Shown: positions 25,306 through 34,614 of the stretch, one piece after another
Position numbering within the stretch: the stretch's first letter is position 1
How the letters are laid out: each line of letters starts with the position of its first letter
Source of the DNA: Marivibrio halodurans
GTDB taxonomy: Bacteria; Pseudomonadota; Alphaproteobacteria; UBA8366; Aestuariispiraceae
Reading direction: 5' to 3'
Length of the DNA: 64,000 nucleotides
NCBI RefSeq assembly: GCF_017963645.1
Contig: NZ_JAGMWN010000008.1
Span: 62,001 to 126,000 of the forward strand
The notes under the pieces: model-generated
What the model was told of the DNA's origin: nothing
Seen by the model: the letters and a program-made list of their open reading frames with translations, nothing else
Databases searched by the model: none
Position numbers and translations under genes: made by a program

Positions 25306-28128
25306 TCATTCCGCCGCGTCGGAGCGGCCCGGCAAGGGGGCCGCGTCCTCGTCCAGGGTCCGGTTCCGGCCTTCGTCGCGGGGCAGGCGGACCGAGAAGC
25401 TGGAGCCCGCGGGCGAGGAGGCGGTCAGCGTCAGTTCCCCGCCGAACTGAAGGATGATCTGTTTCGAGATGGCGAGGCCGAGCCCGCTGCCGGTCGGTCG
25501 GCGTGCGCCCTCCTTCCAGCCGCGAGAGAATTTGGAGAACAGGGTCTGTTGCTCGGCCGGTGGGATTCCGGGACCGTTGTCCCGCACCAGGATGGCGCAG
25601 ACCGTTTCGGTCGTGCTCCGGCGATCGACCTCGATCCACACGCGTCCGGTGCCGCCGCGCTGGGGGGCATCGTTGAACTTGATGGCATTCGAGAGGAGGT
25701 TGACGAAGACCTGTTTCAGGTGGTCCGGCTCCGCCACCACCGGCAAGTGCGCTTCGCCAAGGCGGTCGATCACCTCCACCCCGTTATTGGTCGCCAGCCC
25801 GCGCATCGTCTCGATCGCGGCGCGCGCGATATCGGCGAGGTCGCAGGCCTCCAGATCCCAGTCGAGTTGCCCGTTCTCCATCCGGTTGAGATCGAGGATC
25901 TGATCCAGCAGGCGCGTCAGACGCACGCTTTCGTGCTGGATGATGGATAGGAAATGCTGGGCCTGTTCCTCGTCGATGGTGGGGGCGCCGTCGCCGTCGC
26001 GCTCGACCAGCATCTCGGAGAAGGAGCGGATCGAGGTCATCGGCGTGCGCAATTCGTGACTGACCCGGCTCAGGAAATCGTCCTTCAGGCGGTCCAGCTC
26101 GGTCAATTGCGCGTTCGCCTCGCGCAACTGGCGCGCGGTTTCCTCCAGCTCGCGGGATTTCCGTTCCAGTTCGCGGCTATAGCGGATCGCCTCCTGCGTT
26201 TCGTCCAGGATCTGGATCACCGATTCCAGGCTGATCGTTTCGCCCTTGGCGATGCGCGAGACGAGACTGCGCGCCGACGCCGCGCCGATCGACCCGGCGA
26301 GCGCGCGCTCGACATAGTGGATCAGGCCGGGTTCGGTCTTGCGGAATTGCTCGCGCGCGCCCATGCCGCGCGCGGCGGCATAGTCGCTGAACAGCCGGTC
26401 CGCGCGCTCGCGCCCAAGGATTCGCCGGGCCAGTTGGATCAGGTCCTCGGTGGTGGCGGAGCGCGGAATCGCGCCCTCGACCCCGCGCCGGCCCCGGTCG
26501 AAGACATGCACGAAGATCGCGCTCTGCAACCGTTCCAGCGGCGATTGGATGCTGAACAGCGAGACGCCGATATAGCAGACGATATTGAGGGTCAGGCTCC
26601 AGGTCAGCCCATGAACCAGCGGGTCCCAGCCGTGGAAACCGAAAAGCGCGCCGGGCCGCAGTAGCTCGATCCCCATCGGCCCATGCTCCACGATATCCTT
26701 GAAGCCCCAGCCGGCGCTGGCGAAATTCGGCAGCAGCAGGGTGTAGAGCCAGAAGGCGAACCCGACCAGAAGCCCCGTCGTGGCGCCCTGCCTGGTCGCT
26801 CCTTCCCAATAGATGCCGCCGATCAGGGCCGGCAGGAACTGCGCCACGCCGGCGAAGGAGATCAGGCCGATGGAGGCCAGCGGGCTCGCCGTGCCGATCG
26901 AATGATAATAGAGGAAGCCTAGCGCCAGGATCGCCACGATGCTGAGCCGGCGCACCAGGATCAGGACGGGCGAGAAGTCGCTGGCATGCTGATGCATGAA
27001 ATGGCCGAAGCGCAGCAGCAGCGGTGTCACCAGATGGTTGGAGATCATGATCGACATGGCGATCGAGGAAACGATCACCATCGATGTCGCGGCCGACAAC
27101 CCACCGATGAAGGCGATCAGCGCCAGCCCCGTCTTTCCCGCCGAAAGCGGTACCGTCAGGACATAGAGGTCGGGGTTCGCCGTCTCCGGCAACTGCGTCA
27201 TGCCGCTGATCGCGATCGGAATCACGAACAGGCTGACCAGCATTAGATAGAGCGGGAACATCCAGGAGGCGGTGGCGACGTGGCGCTCGTCGTTATTCTC
27301 CACCACGCCGACATGGAACTGGCGGGGCAGGCAGATGAAGGCGGCGGCCGACAGGAAGAGCGTGATCAGCCAGCGCGTCTCGAATCCCGCCTGGAAGGTG
27401 GTCAACCTATCGACACCGGCATGCCAGTCGGCGCGGCTGAAGATATCGACGATGCCGTCACCGAGACCGTAAAGGGCGAAGAGCGCGATCGCGCCGAGGC
27501 TGATGAGCTTGACGATCGATTCGAAGGCGATGGCGGCGACGATGCCGGGCTGGCGCTCGTCCGCGCTTTGATTGCGCGTGCCGAACAAGATGGTGAACAG
27601 CGCCATGCAGACCGCGACCCAGAAGCCGGTATCCTGCAGCACGCCGCGCGGGGTGAGGTCGACGGTATGCTGCATCTGCAACCCGCCGAGCGCGTCGACG
27701 CTGGCCGCCACGGCCTTGAGCTGCAGCGCGATATAAGGGGCGACGCTGCTGACCGCGATGATGGTGACGAGGGCGGAGATCGACGCGCTCTTGCCGTAAC
27801 GCGCGGAGATGAAATCGGCGATCGAGGTGATGCGCTGTGCCTTGCTGATACGCACCAGCTTGCGCATCAGGAACCACCAGGCCATCAGCACCAGGGTCGG
27901 CCCGAGATAGATGGTCAGGAATTCCAGGCCGTTGCGCGAGGCGGAGCCGACCGCGCCGTAGAAGGTCCAACTCGTGCAATAGACGGCGAGCGAAAGGGTG
28001 TAGACCAGCGGCGAGTTGATGAAGCGCGCCCGGCCCCGGGCCGCCCGCCGCTCGCTGATGAAGGCGAGCAGGAACAGCCCCCCCAGATAGAAGGCCGCGA
28101 TCAGGATGATGGAGCCGGTCGTCAGCAT
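25306..28128 (-). CDS. SLC5-type symporter/STAC/histidine kinase hybrid (CbrA/CrbS-like)
   Basis: 940 residues. Residues 1 to about 540 form a sodium:solute symporter (SLC5) membrane domain with about 13 helices. Residues about 560-640 fit the STAC linker (SATTEDLIQLARRILG). A coiled coil (ELERKSRELEETARQLREAN) leads into a DHp domain with phospho-acceptor His691 in RVSHELRTPMTSIRSF and a HATPase domain (NLLSNAIKF, RDNGPGIP, GSGLGLAIS). CbrA and CrbS are kinases of this build that respond to nutrients such as histidine or acetate. There is no PAS or receiver domain. It ends the four-gene minus-strand locus. Confidence 0.9.
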   Translation of the reverse strand: MLTTGSIILIAAFYLGGLFLLAFISERRAARGRARFINSPLVYTLSLAVYCTSWTFYGAVGSASRNGLEFLTIYLGPTLVLMAWWFLMRKLVRISKAQRITSIADFISARYGKSASISALVTIIAVSSVAPYIALQLKAVAASVDALGGLQMQHTVDLTPRGVLQDTGFWVAVCMALFTILFGTRNQSADERQPGIVAAIAFESIVKLISLGAIALFALYGLGDGIVDIFSRADWHAGVDRLTTFQAGFETRWLITLFLSAAAFICLPRQFHVGVVENNDERHVATASWMFPLYLMLVSLFVIPIAISGMTQLPETANPDLYVLTVPLSAGKTGLALIAFIGGLSAATSMVIVSSIAMSIMISNHLVTPLLLRFGHFMHQHASDFSPVLILVRRLSIVAILALGFLYYHSIGTASPLASIGLISFAGVAQFLPALIGGIYWEGATRQGATTGLLVGFAFWLYTLLLPNFASAGWGFKDIVEHGPMGIELLRPGALFGFHGWDPLVHGLTWSLTLNIVCYIGVSLFSIQSPLERLQSAIFVHVFDRGRRGVEGAIPRSATTEDLIQLARRILGRERADRLFSDYAAARGMGAREQFRKTEPGLIHYVERALAGSIGAASARSLVSRIAKGETISLESVIQILDETQEAIRYSRELERKSRELEETARQLREANAQLTELDRLKDDFLSRVSHELRTPMTSIRSFSEMLVERDGDGAPTIDEEQAQHFLSIIQHESVRLTRLLDQILDLNRMENGQLDWDLEACDLADIARAAIETMRGLATNNGVEVIDRLGEAHLPVVAEPDHLKQVFVNLLSNAIKFNDAPQRGGTGRVWIEVDRRSTTETVCAILVRDNGPGIPPAEQQTLFSKFSRGWKEGARRPTGSGLGLAISKQIILQFGGELTLTASSPAGSSFSVRLPRDEGRNRTLDEDAAPLPGRSDAAE

Positions 28129-28158
28129 GCAGCCCGCCTTCCCGCGCCCGCCCGTCCG

Positions 28159-28413
28159 TCAGGGCCCGACCTGGGGCTGATCGCTGGCGGCCTCGTTCGC
28201 CAGATCCTCGTCGATTTCCGCGATGAGCCGGCGCCCGAGCGCCCAGGCGAGGCATATCCCGACGAACCACAGCGCGAAGAGAAAGATCAGCAGCAGCGGC
28301 ACCCCGAGGAACCGGCCCACCTGGTCGAAGGTTAGCATGAAGGGTGGCGTGAAGATGAGGCAGGCGCCCAGTGGCAGGGCGACGGCGGCGTCCTTGTGAC
28401 GTCTCAGGCGCAT
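28159..28413 (-). CDS. Small two-helix membrane protein linked to the symporter kinase
   Basis: 84 residues with two hydrophobic segments (about residues 10-30 and 36-60: LPLGACLIFTPPFML and LGVPLLLIFLFALWFVGICLA) and an acidic tail. Proteins of this size often accompany SLC5-type solute symporters and may be an accessory subunit. The gap to the kinase start is 30 bp. No family name can be given with confidence. Confidence 0.7.
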   Translation of the reverse strand: MRLRRHKDAAVALPLGACLIFTPPFMLTFDQVGRFLGVPLLLIFLFALWFVGICLAWALGRRLIAEIDEDLANEAASDQPQVGP

Positions 28414-28446
28414 CGGGCGTCTCCCGCTCCGTCCACGGGAAGGGGC

Positions 28447-28848
28447 CTAGCGGCTCGGCGTTGAGCCCCGCGCCGCGCGGCCACCCTCCAACAGCATTTC
28501 GACCCGGCTCAAGAGGTCCTTGTTCGAGAAGGGCTTGGTCACGAAATCGTCGGCACCGAGTTCGATCATCCGATTGCGGTCGGCTTCCTGGCCCTTCGCG
28601 GTCAGGATCATGACAGGCATGTCGGCCAGTTCCGGCTCGCCGCGCAGACGGCGCAGCACATCGAAGCCGTTGGTCTCCGGCAACATGATGTCGAGCAGCA
28701 GCAGATCGGGTCGGTGGCCGCGCATCGCCTGAAGGGCGCGCGACCCGGTATCCACGGCGTCGACCCGGTGGCCGGCGCGCGTCAGTAGAAAATTCAAGGA
28801 TTCGACGATGAACGGCTCGTCCTCCGCGATGAGGATGCTTGCCCCCAT
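28447..28848 (-). CDS. Receiver-only response regulator
   Basis: 133 residues, one CheY-like domain with no output domain: acid pocket AEDEP, phospho-acceptor Asp53 in LLLDIMLPETNG, conserved Lys in ILTAKGQ, and a C-terminal helix with VTKPFSNKDLLSRVE. The ATG at 28848 sits 10 bp after GGGAGG; an ATG three codons earlier is too close to that site. It lies between the XRE regulator and the symporter-kinase genes on the same strand and is the obvious phosphorylation target of that kinase. With no DNA-binding domain it must act on another protein. Confidence 0.88.
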   Translation of the reverse strand: MGASILIAEDEPFIVESLNFLLTRAGHRVDAVDTGSRALQAMRGHRPDLLLLDIMLPETNGFDVLRRLRGEPELADMPVMILTAKGQEADRNRMIELGADDFVTKPFSNKDLLSRVEMLLEGGRAARGSTPSR

Positions 28849-28924
28849 GATGCTCATTCCTCCCGCCGGCTTCCGATCTTTTCCCGTCGGTATCGCCGTC
28901 CGTGACTGTCCCCAGCCCATCATT

Positions 28925-30580
28925 TCACGTCCGCGCCGTGCTTGCGAGCCCCTGTTTGCGTGATTGTTCGCGCGATTCCGGACCCCCTGCCTCGGCTTCG
29001 TCCATGCGCGGGGCCGCGGGGGGCGCACCGCCCGGCGGCGTGGGGGCAGAGATGATCGCCGCCTGGGCGCGCTGGGCACAGGCCGAGCGCGGGCAGGACC
29101 GGCAGTTGAAGCCGACGGGCGTGGCCAGGGAAGCGCGGCCGGAGGCGTAGGAATCGAAATAAACCACGCGCTCACCATAAACCACGTCGCACCCCAGCAT
29201 CACCGAGAAGCGCGCTTGTGCCCGGCCATAGACGGGCGCGCGCTTCGACTGGCTGCGCGCGATGAACAGGAACTGTTCGCCGGAAGGCATCTCGGCCAAT
29301 TGCGATACGGTGCGGTCGGGAGTTGCCTGCGCGGCATAGACCGCCCAGAGCGGACAGGCCCCGCCGAGACGCGGCATGCGCAGGCCCGCGATGCTGAAGG
29401 GTTTCGAGATATTGCCCGCCGGATCCGCCCGTAGGAAGGCGAAGGGAACGCCCTGCGCGTCCGGCCGGCGCAGCGTGACGAGACGGTGGGCGATCTGCTC
29501 GAAACTGCCGCCGAAACGTTGCGCCAGGCGGTCGATGTCGTATCGCGTCGCCTCGGCCTCATCGTGAAAGGCGTCATAGGGGAAAAGCAGCGCGCCGGCG
29601 GCGTAGTTGGCCATGGCGCGCCGGGCGATGTCGCGGGATTCGTCGCTGGTCAGGCGGTCGTCGGCGACCAGTTCCTCCGTGACGTCGCCCAATTCCAGGT
29701 CCGCGAGGGTGCGGGCGAGCTGAAATCGATGCGTGGCGTCCAGCGCCTCCTCGTCGAGGAGGACAAGGTCATGTCGACGCACGTCGCGGCGATCGATGTT
29801 CGCGCGGCCCCTGCGGATGGTGAGGCCGTGGGTGCGGACGAGGCGATTCTCGATCGCCGCCGGCAACATCTCGATGGAGGTTTCCAGGCGGGCACGAAGG
29901 GCGTCCGCCGCTTCCTCCAACCGGGGCAAGTGGTTGTCGCAATGGTGGATGAAATCATCCACCTCGCTCTGCGGGGAGGTCGGCGTCGGCGCGTTGCGCG
30001 CGCCGTCGAGCAGGGCGATCATCTCCCGCGCGCTGGAGCCGAGCCGGTCCGACTGGTCGGCGATGATGCCGCAGAAGCGTTCGCGCTCGGCCGGCTCCAA
30101 GTCGGGATATTGCTCCATGATCTCCGCGAAGGATCGGATCGCGCTGATCTGTGTCAGCACCGCGTGGCTGAGTTCCATCAACGCCGGGTCCTGGCTCAGC
30201 CGATCCGAGAGCGCGAGCGCCGTTTCCGTCGCGTCGCGATAGCGCCGATGCAACTGCACGAAGGCGTTGGCCCAGTCGGGATATTGTCCGGTGAAGCGCG
30301 AGGCGGCCGCCTCGTCCAGCCCACGGAAGGAGAGGCTGCGCGCGAGTTCGGCCACCTCGCTGGCCAGTGGCGCGTCGTTGGCGCCGCTCAACACCGCCAG
30401 CGGCGTGTCGAGCGCGCCGGCGATTCGCTTCAGCAGCGCCCCCCCGATCAAGCGTTTGTCGTGCTCGATCAGGTTCAGATAGGAGGGGGAGATGCCGATC
30501 GCCTTCGCCAGATCGGTCTGGGTGACGCCGGCGTCCATCCGGCTTTCCCGAATGCGCCGGCCGATCGCGATACGTGTCAT
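28925..30580 (-). CDS. XRE-type short-chain fatty acyl regulator (ScfR/MccR-like) with DHp-like segment
   Basis: 551 residues. Residues 3-60 are an XRE helix-turn-helix (IGRRIRESRMDAGVTQTDLA, ISPSYLNLIEHDKRLIGG). Residues about 134-192 resemble a histidine-kinase DHp domain, with His139 at the phospho-acceptor position. Residues about 280-350 are the degenerate IrrE/ImmA-like domain without HExxH, and the rest is a DUF2083-type domain with Cys residues (GGACPLW, FNCRSCPRSACA). Family members bind acyl-CoA and govern short-chain fatty acid metabolism. It is first in a locus with a receiver-only regulator, a small membrane protein and the symporter kinase. Confidence 0.85.
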   Translation of the reverse strand: MTRIAIGRRIRESRMDAGVTQTDLAKAIGISPSYLNLIEHDKRLIGGALLKRIAGALDTPLAVLSGANDAPLASEVAELARSLSFRGLDEAAASRFTGQYPDWANAFVQLHRRYRDATETALALSDRLSQDPALMELSHAVLTQISAIRSFAEIMEQYPDLEPAERERFCGIIADQSDRLGSSAREMIALLDGARNAPTPTSPQSEVDDFIHHCDNHLPRLEEAADALRARLETSIEMLPAAIENRLVRTHGLTIRRGRANIDRRDVRRHDLVLLDEEALDATHRFQLARTLADLELGDVTEELVADDRLTSDESRDIARRAMANYAAGALLFPYDAFHDEAEATRYDIDRLAQRFGGSFEQIAHRLVTLRRPDAQGVPFAFLRADPAGNISKPFSIAGLRMPRLGGACPLWAVYAAQATPDRTVSQLAEMPSGEQFLFIARSQSKRAPVYGRAQARFSVMLGCDVVYGERVVYFDSYASGRASLATPVGFNCRSCPRSACAQRAQAAIISAPTPPGGAPPAAPRMDEAEAGGPESREQSRKQGLASTART

Positions 30581-30637
30581 GGGTGTCGTCCTGCCTCCCC
30601 CGCGCGTCAAGGCCGGGACCCTCGGCCAAGCACGAAT

Positions 30638-30653
30638 TGTAAATAATTTTACA
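30638..30653. promoter_or_regulatory. TGTAAA-N4-TTTACA palindrome upstream of XRE regulator
   Basis: Perfect inverted repeat at 30638-30643 and 30648-30653 in an AT-rich stretch, 58 bp upstream of the XRE regulator start and about 150 bp upstream of the divergent livK-type gene. Likely operator for autoregulation. Confidence 0.5.
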
Positions 30654-30716
30654 TTGCGCTGCGACGCAAACACTGGATTTTTACAGAACTTTTCAACTTT
30701 GGAAAGATTCTCTTGA

Positions 30717-30731
30717 TGGCGGATCGGTTGC
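30717..30731 (+). promoter_or_regulatory. Sigma-54-like promoter of the liv-type operon
   Basis: TGGC-N7-TTGC at 30717-30731 reproduces the -24/-12 spacing (GG-N10-GC) of RpoN promoters, 75 bp upstream of the substrate-binding protein ATG. Nitrogen control of such transporters is common, but the match could be chance in GC-rich DNA. Confidence 0.35.
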
Positions 30732-30805
30732 GGATGCTAATGGGGCGCAATCGGATTCCGGCATAATGCCGTTACCGCAGAAAAAGTCGCGAAAGGGAGG
30801 TTTAC

Positions 30806-32146
30806 ATGTTCAAGGACAAGTCTCTGACGCGCCGCACGATGCTTAAGGGCACGGCGATCGCCGGTGCGGCTCTCGCCGCTCCGACGGTCTTCAGCCGCGG
30901 CGCGTGGGCGCAGGATTTCCGTAACAACCCGGGCGATGCCTCGTCGATCACGCTGGGCTTCAACGTCCCGCAGACCGGCGCCTATGCCGAGGAGGGCGCG
31001 GACGAGCTGCGCGCCTATCAACTCGCCGTCAAGCATCTGAACGGCGAAGGCGACGGCGGCATGATGAATACGCTCAAGCCACTCAACCTCACGGGGAACG
31101 GCGTGCTCGGCAAGAAGGTCGAGTATGTGACGGGCGACACGCAGACCAAGTCGGACGCGGCCCGCGCCTCGGCCAAGCGCATGATCGAGCGTGACGGCGC
31201 GCTGATGATCACCGGCGGCTCGTCCTCGGGCGTGGCCATCGCGGTCCAGGCGCTGTGCCAGGATATGGGCACGATCTTCATGGCCGGCCTGACGCACTCC
31301 AACGACACGACTGGCAAGGATCGTCGTCGCTACGGGTTCCGTCACTTCTTCAACGCGCATATGTCGGGCGCCGCGCTGGGCCCGATCCTGAAGGAGGAGA
31401 TGGGCACCGATCGCCGCGCCTATCACCTGACCGCCGACTATACCTGGGGCTGGAGCCAGGAGCAGTCGATCAAGGAAGTCACCGAGGCCATGGGCTGGGA
31501 GACGGTCGCGGCCGTCCGCACGCCGCTCGGCGCGGGCGACTTCTCGCAGTACATCACGCCGGTGCTCGACAGCGGCGCGGACGTGCTGATCCTGAACCAC
31601 TACGGCAAGGACATGGTCGACAGCCTGACGCAGGCGGTTCAGTTCGGTCTGCGCGACAAGCAGGTGAACGGCAAGAACTTCGAGGTCGTCGTGCCGCTCT
31701 ATTCCCGCCTGATGGCGCAGGGCGCGGGCAAGAACGTGGCCGGCATCTACGGGTCCACGGCGTGGAACTGGCAGTTGCAGGACGCGGCCTCGCAGAACTT
31801 CACCAAGTCGTTCGGCAATGAGTACGGCTTCCCGCCGTCGCAGGCCGCGCATACCTGTTACGTGCAGACCCTGCTCTATGCCAATGCATGCGAGTCGGCC
31901 GGCACCTTCTATCCGCCGGAAGTCATCAAGTTCCTTGAGGGTTTCGAGTTCGACGGCGCCGGCAACGGCCCGACGCTCTATCGCGCCGAGGATCACCAGT
32001 GCTTCAAGAAGGTTCTGGTGGTGCGAGGGAACGAGAACCCGACCAGCCAGTTCGACCTGCTGCAGGTCGTCAAGGAAGTGCCGGCCGAGGCCGTCACCTA
32101 TCCGCCGGATCTGTATGCCGGCGAGCTTGGCCCCTACGAGGTCTGA
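30806..32146 (+). CDS. ABC transporter substrate-binding protein (branched-chain amino acid/amide type)
   Basis: 446 residues. The N-terminus has a twin-arginine signal (LTRRTMLKGTAIAGAALAAP, cleavage near AWAQ). The mature part is a type I periplasmic-binding fold: SITLGFNVPQTGAYAEEGADE, a loop MITGGSSSGVAIAVQ, YHLTADYTWGWSQEQS and ADVLILNHYGKDMVDS. It is the extracytoplasmic receptor for the downstream livHMGF-type genes. The ligand could be a branched-chain amino acid, urea or an amide. GGGAGG precedes the ATG. Confidence 0.9.
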   Translation: MFKDKSLTRRTMLKGTAIAGAALAAPTVFSRGAWAQDFRNNPGDASSITLGFNVPQTGAYAEEGADELRAYQLAVKHLNGEGDGGMMNTLKPLNLTGNGVLGKKVEYVTGDTQTKSDAARASAKRMIERDGALMITGGSSSGVAIAVQALCQDMGTIFMAGLTHSNDTTGKDRRRYGFRHFFNAHMSGAALGPILKEEMGTDRRAYHLTADYTWGWSQEQSIKEVTEAMGWETVAAVRTPLGAGDFSQYITPVLDSGADVLILNHYGKDMVDSLTQAVQFGLRDKQVNGKNFEVVVPLYSRLMAQGAGKNVAGIYGSTAWNWQLQDAASQNFTKSFGNEYGFPPSQAAHTCYVQTLLYANACESAGTFYPPEVIKFLEGFEFDGAGNGPTLYRAEDHQCFKKVLVVRGNENPTSQFDLLQVVKEVPAEAVTYPPDLYAGELGPYEV

Positions 32147-32220
32147 GCGAACGGTTGCGTGAACGGGCGCGCGGCGTCGGGGTGTCCCGGCGTCGCGTTC
32201 CCGGCGCGCATCACCGGATC

Positions 32221-32240
32221 GCCGCGCCGTGAGGCGCGGC
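32221..32240 (+). terminator. Hairpin between substrate-binding protein and permease genes
   Basis: GCCGCGCC-GTGA-GGCGCGGC, a perfect 8-bp stem with a tetraloop, followed by TCGTGTTAT. Too T-poor for a strong terminator. It may partly terminate or protect the upstream message so that the binding protein exceeds the permease. Confidence 0.5.
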
Positions 32241-32390
32241 TCGTGTTATAGTGTATCCTGGGGTCCTCCATAGCGACCGTCCGTGTCGGAGGAGATTTGC
32301 CGGGAGCTTTTCGATACTGACTTCTGCTTGAGCCCGGAGGGTCCGTGACGGGGACGGCGGCCCAAGGATCCGGGTGGGGGATGCCACCAG

Positions 32391-33407
32391 ATGGATACCA
32401 TACTCCTCCAATTGCTGAACGGGCTGGACAAGGGGGGGGCCTATGCGCTGATCGCGCTCGGCCTGACGCTGGTCTTCGGCACGCTCGGCGTCGTGAACTT
32501 CGCGCACGGCGCGCTCTTCATGCTGGGCGCCTTCGTGGCGGTCTCGGTCAACGCGCTCTTCACCATCTCGAAGCGTGTGAAGGACGAGAGCGTCACCTTC
32601 TTCGACGCCTATAAGGAGCAGCCCTATCTCGAGATTTGGTTCGGCGACACGGGCACGGCCCTGATTCAATGGTCGGTGCCGATCGCCATTCTGGTGGCCA
32701 TACCGGTCATGTTGGTGATCGGCTTGGCGATGGAGCGCGGCCTGATCCGCTTCTTCTACAAGCGTCCCCATGCGGAGCAAATCCTGGTGACCTTCGGTCT
32801 CGCCATCGTCATCGGCGAGATCATCAAGGCGACCTACGGCGCGAATCCGATCCCGGTGCACGCGCCGCCTCCCGTCGCGGGCGCGGCGCCGATCGGGGCG
32901 TTGTTCGGTGGCAACGAGGCGCTGGTCTATCCCTGGTGGCGGTTGATCTATCTGGCGGGATCGCTCGGCATCATCGCCGCGGTCTTCTCCTTCCTGCAAT
33001 TCACCACCTACGGCATGGTGGTGCGCGCGGGTATGGCGGATCGGGAGACCGTCGGGCTTCTCGGCATCAATATCGAGAAGCGTTTCACCATCGTCTTCGG
33101 CATCGCGGCCGTGGTGGCCGGTGTCGCGGGAACGATGTACACGCCGATCCTTCCACCCGATTACAATCTGGGTATGAACTTCCTGGTGCTGTCCTTCGTG
33201 GTCGTCGTGGTAGGCGGCATGGGCTCGCTTCCGGGCGCGGTGCTGGCGGGCTTCCTGCTCGGCGTCGTGCAGTCCTTCGCGTCGATCGGCGCGGTGAAGG
33301 AGATCGTTCCCGGTATCGACCAGATCATCATCTATCTCATCGCCGTCGGCATCCTGCTGGCCCGTCCGCGCGGGCTGTTGGGACGCAAGGGCGTGATGGA
33401 GACCTGA
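32391..33407 (+). CDS. livH: ABC transporter permease, LivH type
   Basis: 338 residues, about eight membrane helices. LNGLDKGGAYALIALGLTLVFGTLGVVNFAHGALFMLGAF (in parts) at residues 7-46 is the LivH signature, and the GINIEKRFTIVFGIAAVVAGVAG loop near residue 220 is the ATPase-coupling (EAA-type) region. A 30-residue insertion after the first helices (ISKRVKDESVTFFDAYKEQP) is longer than in typical LivH. It forms the translocation channel with LivM. livM starts 3 bp after its stop. Confidence 0.9.
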   Translation: MDTILLQLLNGLDKGGAYALIALGLTLVFGTLGVVNFAHGALFMLGAFVAVSVNALFTISKRVKDESVTFFDAYKEQPYLEIWFGDTGTALIQWSVPIAILVAIPVMLVIGLAMERGLIRFFYKRPHAEQILVTFGLAIVIGEIIKATYGANPIPVHAPPPVAGAAPIGALFGGNEALVYPWWRLIYLAGSLGIIAAVFSFLQFTTYGMVVRAGMADRETVGLLGINIEKRFTIVFGIAAVVAGVAGTMYTPILPPDYNLGMNFLVLSFVVVVVGGMGSLPGAVLAGFLLGVVQSFASIGAVKEIVPGIDQIIIYLIAVGILLARPRGLLGRKGVMET

Positions 33408-33410
33408 CCC

Positions 33411-34583
33411 ATGGCCAGCATCACTCAATTCAATCCATCCAGCCCGAAGCGCGACCTGATCATCATGGTGGTCTTCGCCGTGGCGGTCCTGACGGCACCG
33501 ATCTGGCTCGCGCCGGTCGGGGCGAGTTACCCGGACCTGCTGCAGCGCTTCGCGATCTTCGGAATCTTCGCGCTCGGCTTCAACATCCTGTTCGGGCTGA
33601 CCGGCTATCTCTCCTTCGGTCATGCGGCGTTCCTCGGCGTCGGCTCCTATGCCGCCGTTTGGATATTCAAGCTGCTGACGATGAACGTGGTGCTCGCGAT
33701 CATCTTCGGTGTGCTCGTCGCGGCGATCTTCGCCGTGGTGGTCGGCTTCATCTGCCTGCGGCGTTCGGGCATCTACTTCGCGATCCTGACGCTCGCCTTC
33801 GCGCAGATGTTCTATAATCTGGCCTATTCGGTGCTGACGCCGATCACCAACGGCGAGACGGCTTTGACGCTCGCGCTCGACGATCCCCGGGCGATCGATG
33901 CCATGTTCGGCGTCGATCACGGGGCGGGCTTGCCGGCTCCGTCCCTCTTCGGACTGGAGTTGACGGGGTTCACCGCCTTCTACTTCTGCGCGGTGGTGTT
34001 GATCATCGCCTTCTGGGTCTCGCTCAAGATCTTCCGCTCGCCCTTCGGGTTGAAGCTGTTGGCGATCAAGTCGAACCAGAATCGCATGCTCTATACCGGC
34101 TTCAATCCTAAGCCCTATCTGCTGGTCGCCTTCGTCATCTCCGGCATGTATGCCGGTCTGGCGGGGTCGCTGATGGTGATCACCGATCCGTTGGCGGGCG
34201 CGGAGCGCATGCAGTGGACGGCATCGGGCGAGGTCGTGCTGATGACCATCCTGGGCGGTGCCGGCACCTTGATAGGCCCGTTGCTCGGCGCCGGGATCAT
34301 CAAGTATTTCGAGAACATCTTCTCGGCGTTGCACCATGCCCAACTCGCCGAGAGCTTCGGCTTCCTGCCGAATGCCCTCGTCGAACCGGTGGTCAGCGTC
34401 GTTTCCCTCTTCGTCGGCGAGGGGTGGCACCTGACCCTGGGTATCCTGTTCATGCTGGTCGTCATCTTCCTGCCGGGGGGTCTGATGGAAGGCATCCGGC
34501 GCCTGTCCGCCTATGTCCGCGCCAAGCGCGCGGGCGATGGCGAGGAAACCGTCGCCGGCGGCGCGACCCAGCCTTCGGAATAG
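33411..34583 (+). CDS. livM: ABC transporter permease, LivM type
   Basis: 390 residues with about ten membrane helices. [34 protein letters not shown] (in parts) and [20 protein letters not shown] are LivM hallmarks, and [21 protein letters not shown] is the cytoplasmic coupling loop. The tail is charged ([15 protein letters not shown]). Partner of the preceding LivH-type permease. Confidence 0.9.
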   Translation: MASITQFNPSSPKRDLIIMVVFAVAVLTAPIWLAPVGASYPDLLQRFAIFGIFALGFNILFGLTGYLSFGHAAFLGVGSYAAVWIFKLLTMNVVLAIIFGVLVAAIFAVVVGFICLRRSGIYFAILTLAFAQMFYNLAYSVLTPITNGETALTLALDDPRAIDAMFGVDHGAGLPAPSLFGLELTGFTAFYFCAVVLIIAFWVSLKIFRSPFGLKLLAIKSNQNRMLYTGFNPKPYLLVAFVISGMYAGLAGSLMVITDPLAGAERMQWTASGEVVLMTILGGAGTLIGPLLGAGIIKYFENIFSALHHAQLAESFGFLPNALVEPVVSVVSLFVGEGWHLTLGILFMLVVIFLPGGLMEGIRRLSAYVRAKRAGDGEETVAGGATQPSE

Positions 34584-34614
34584 CGGACCGCTCCAGCGTA
34601 AGGATCATCGGACC

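Noticed and set aside
32300-32348. A 21-codon GTG frame between the binding protein and livH genes
   Set aside because: No Shine-Dalgarno, no biased codon run and no following antiterminator, so it does not resemble a leader peptide.
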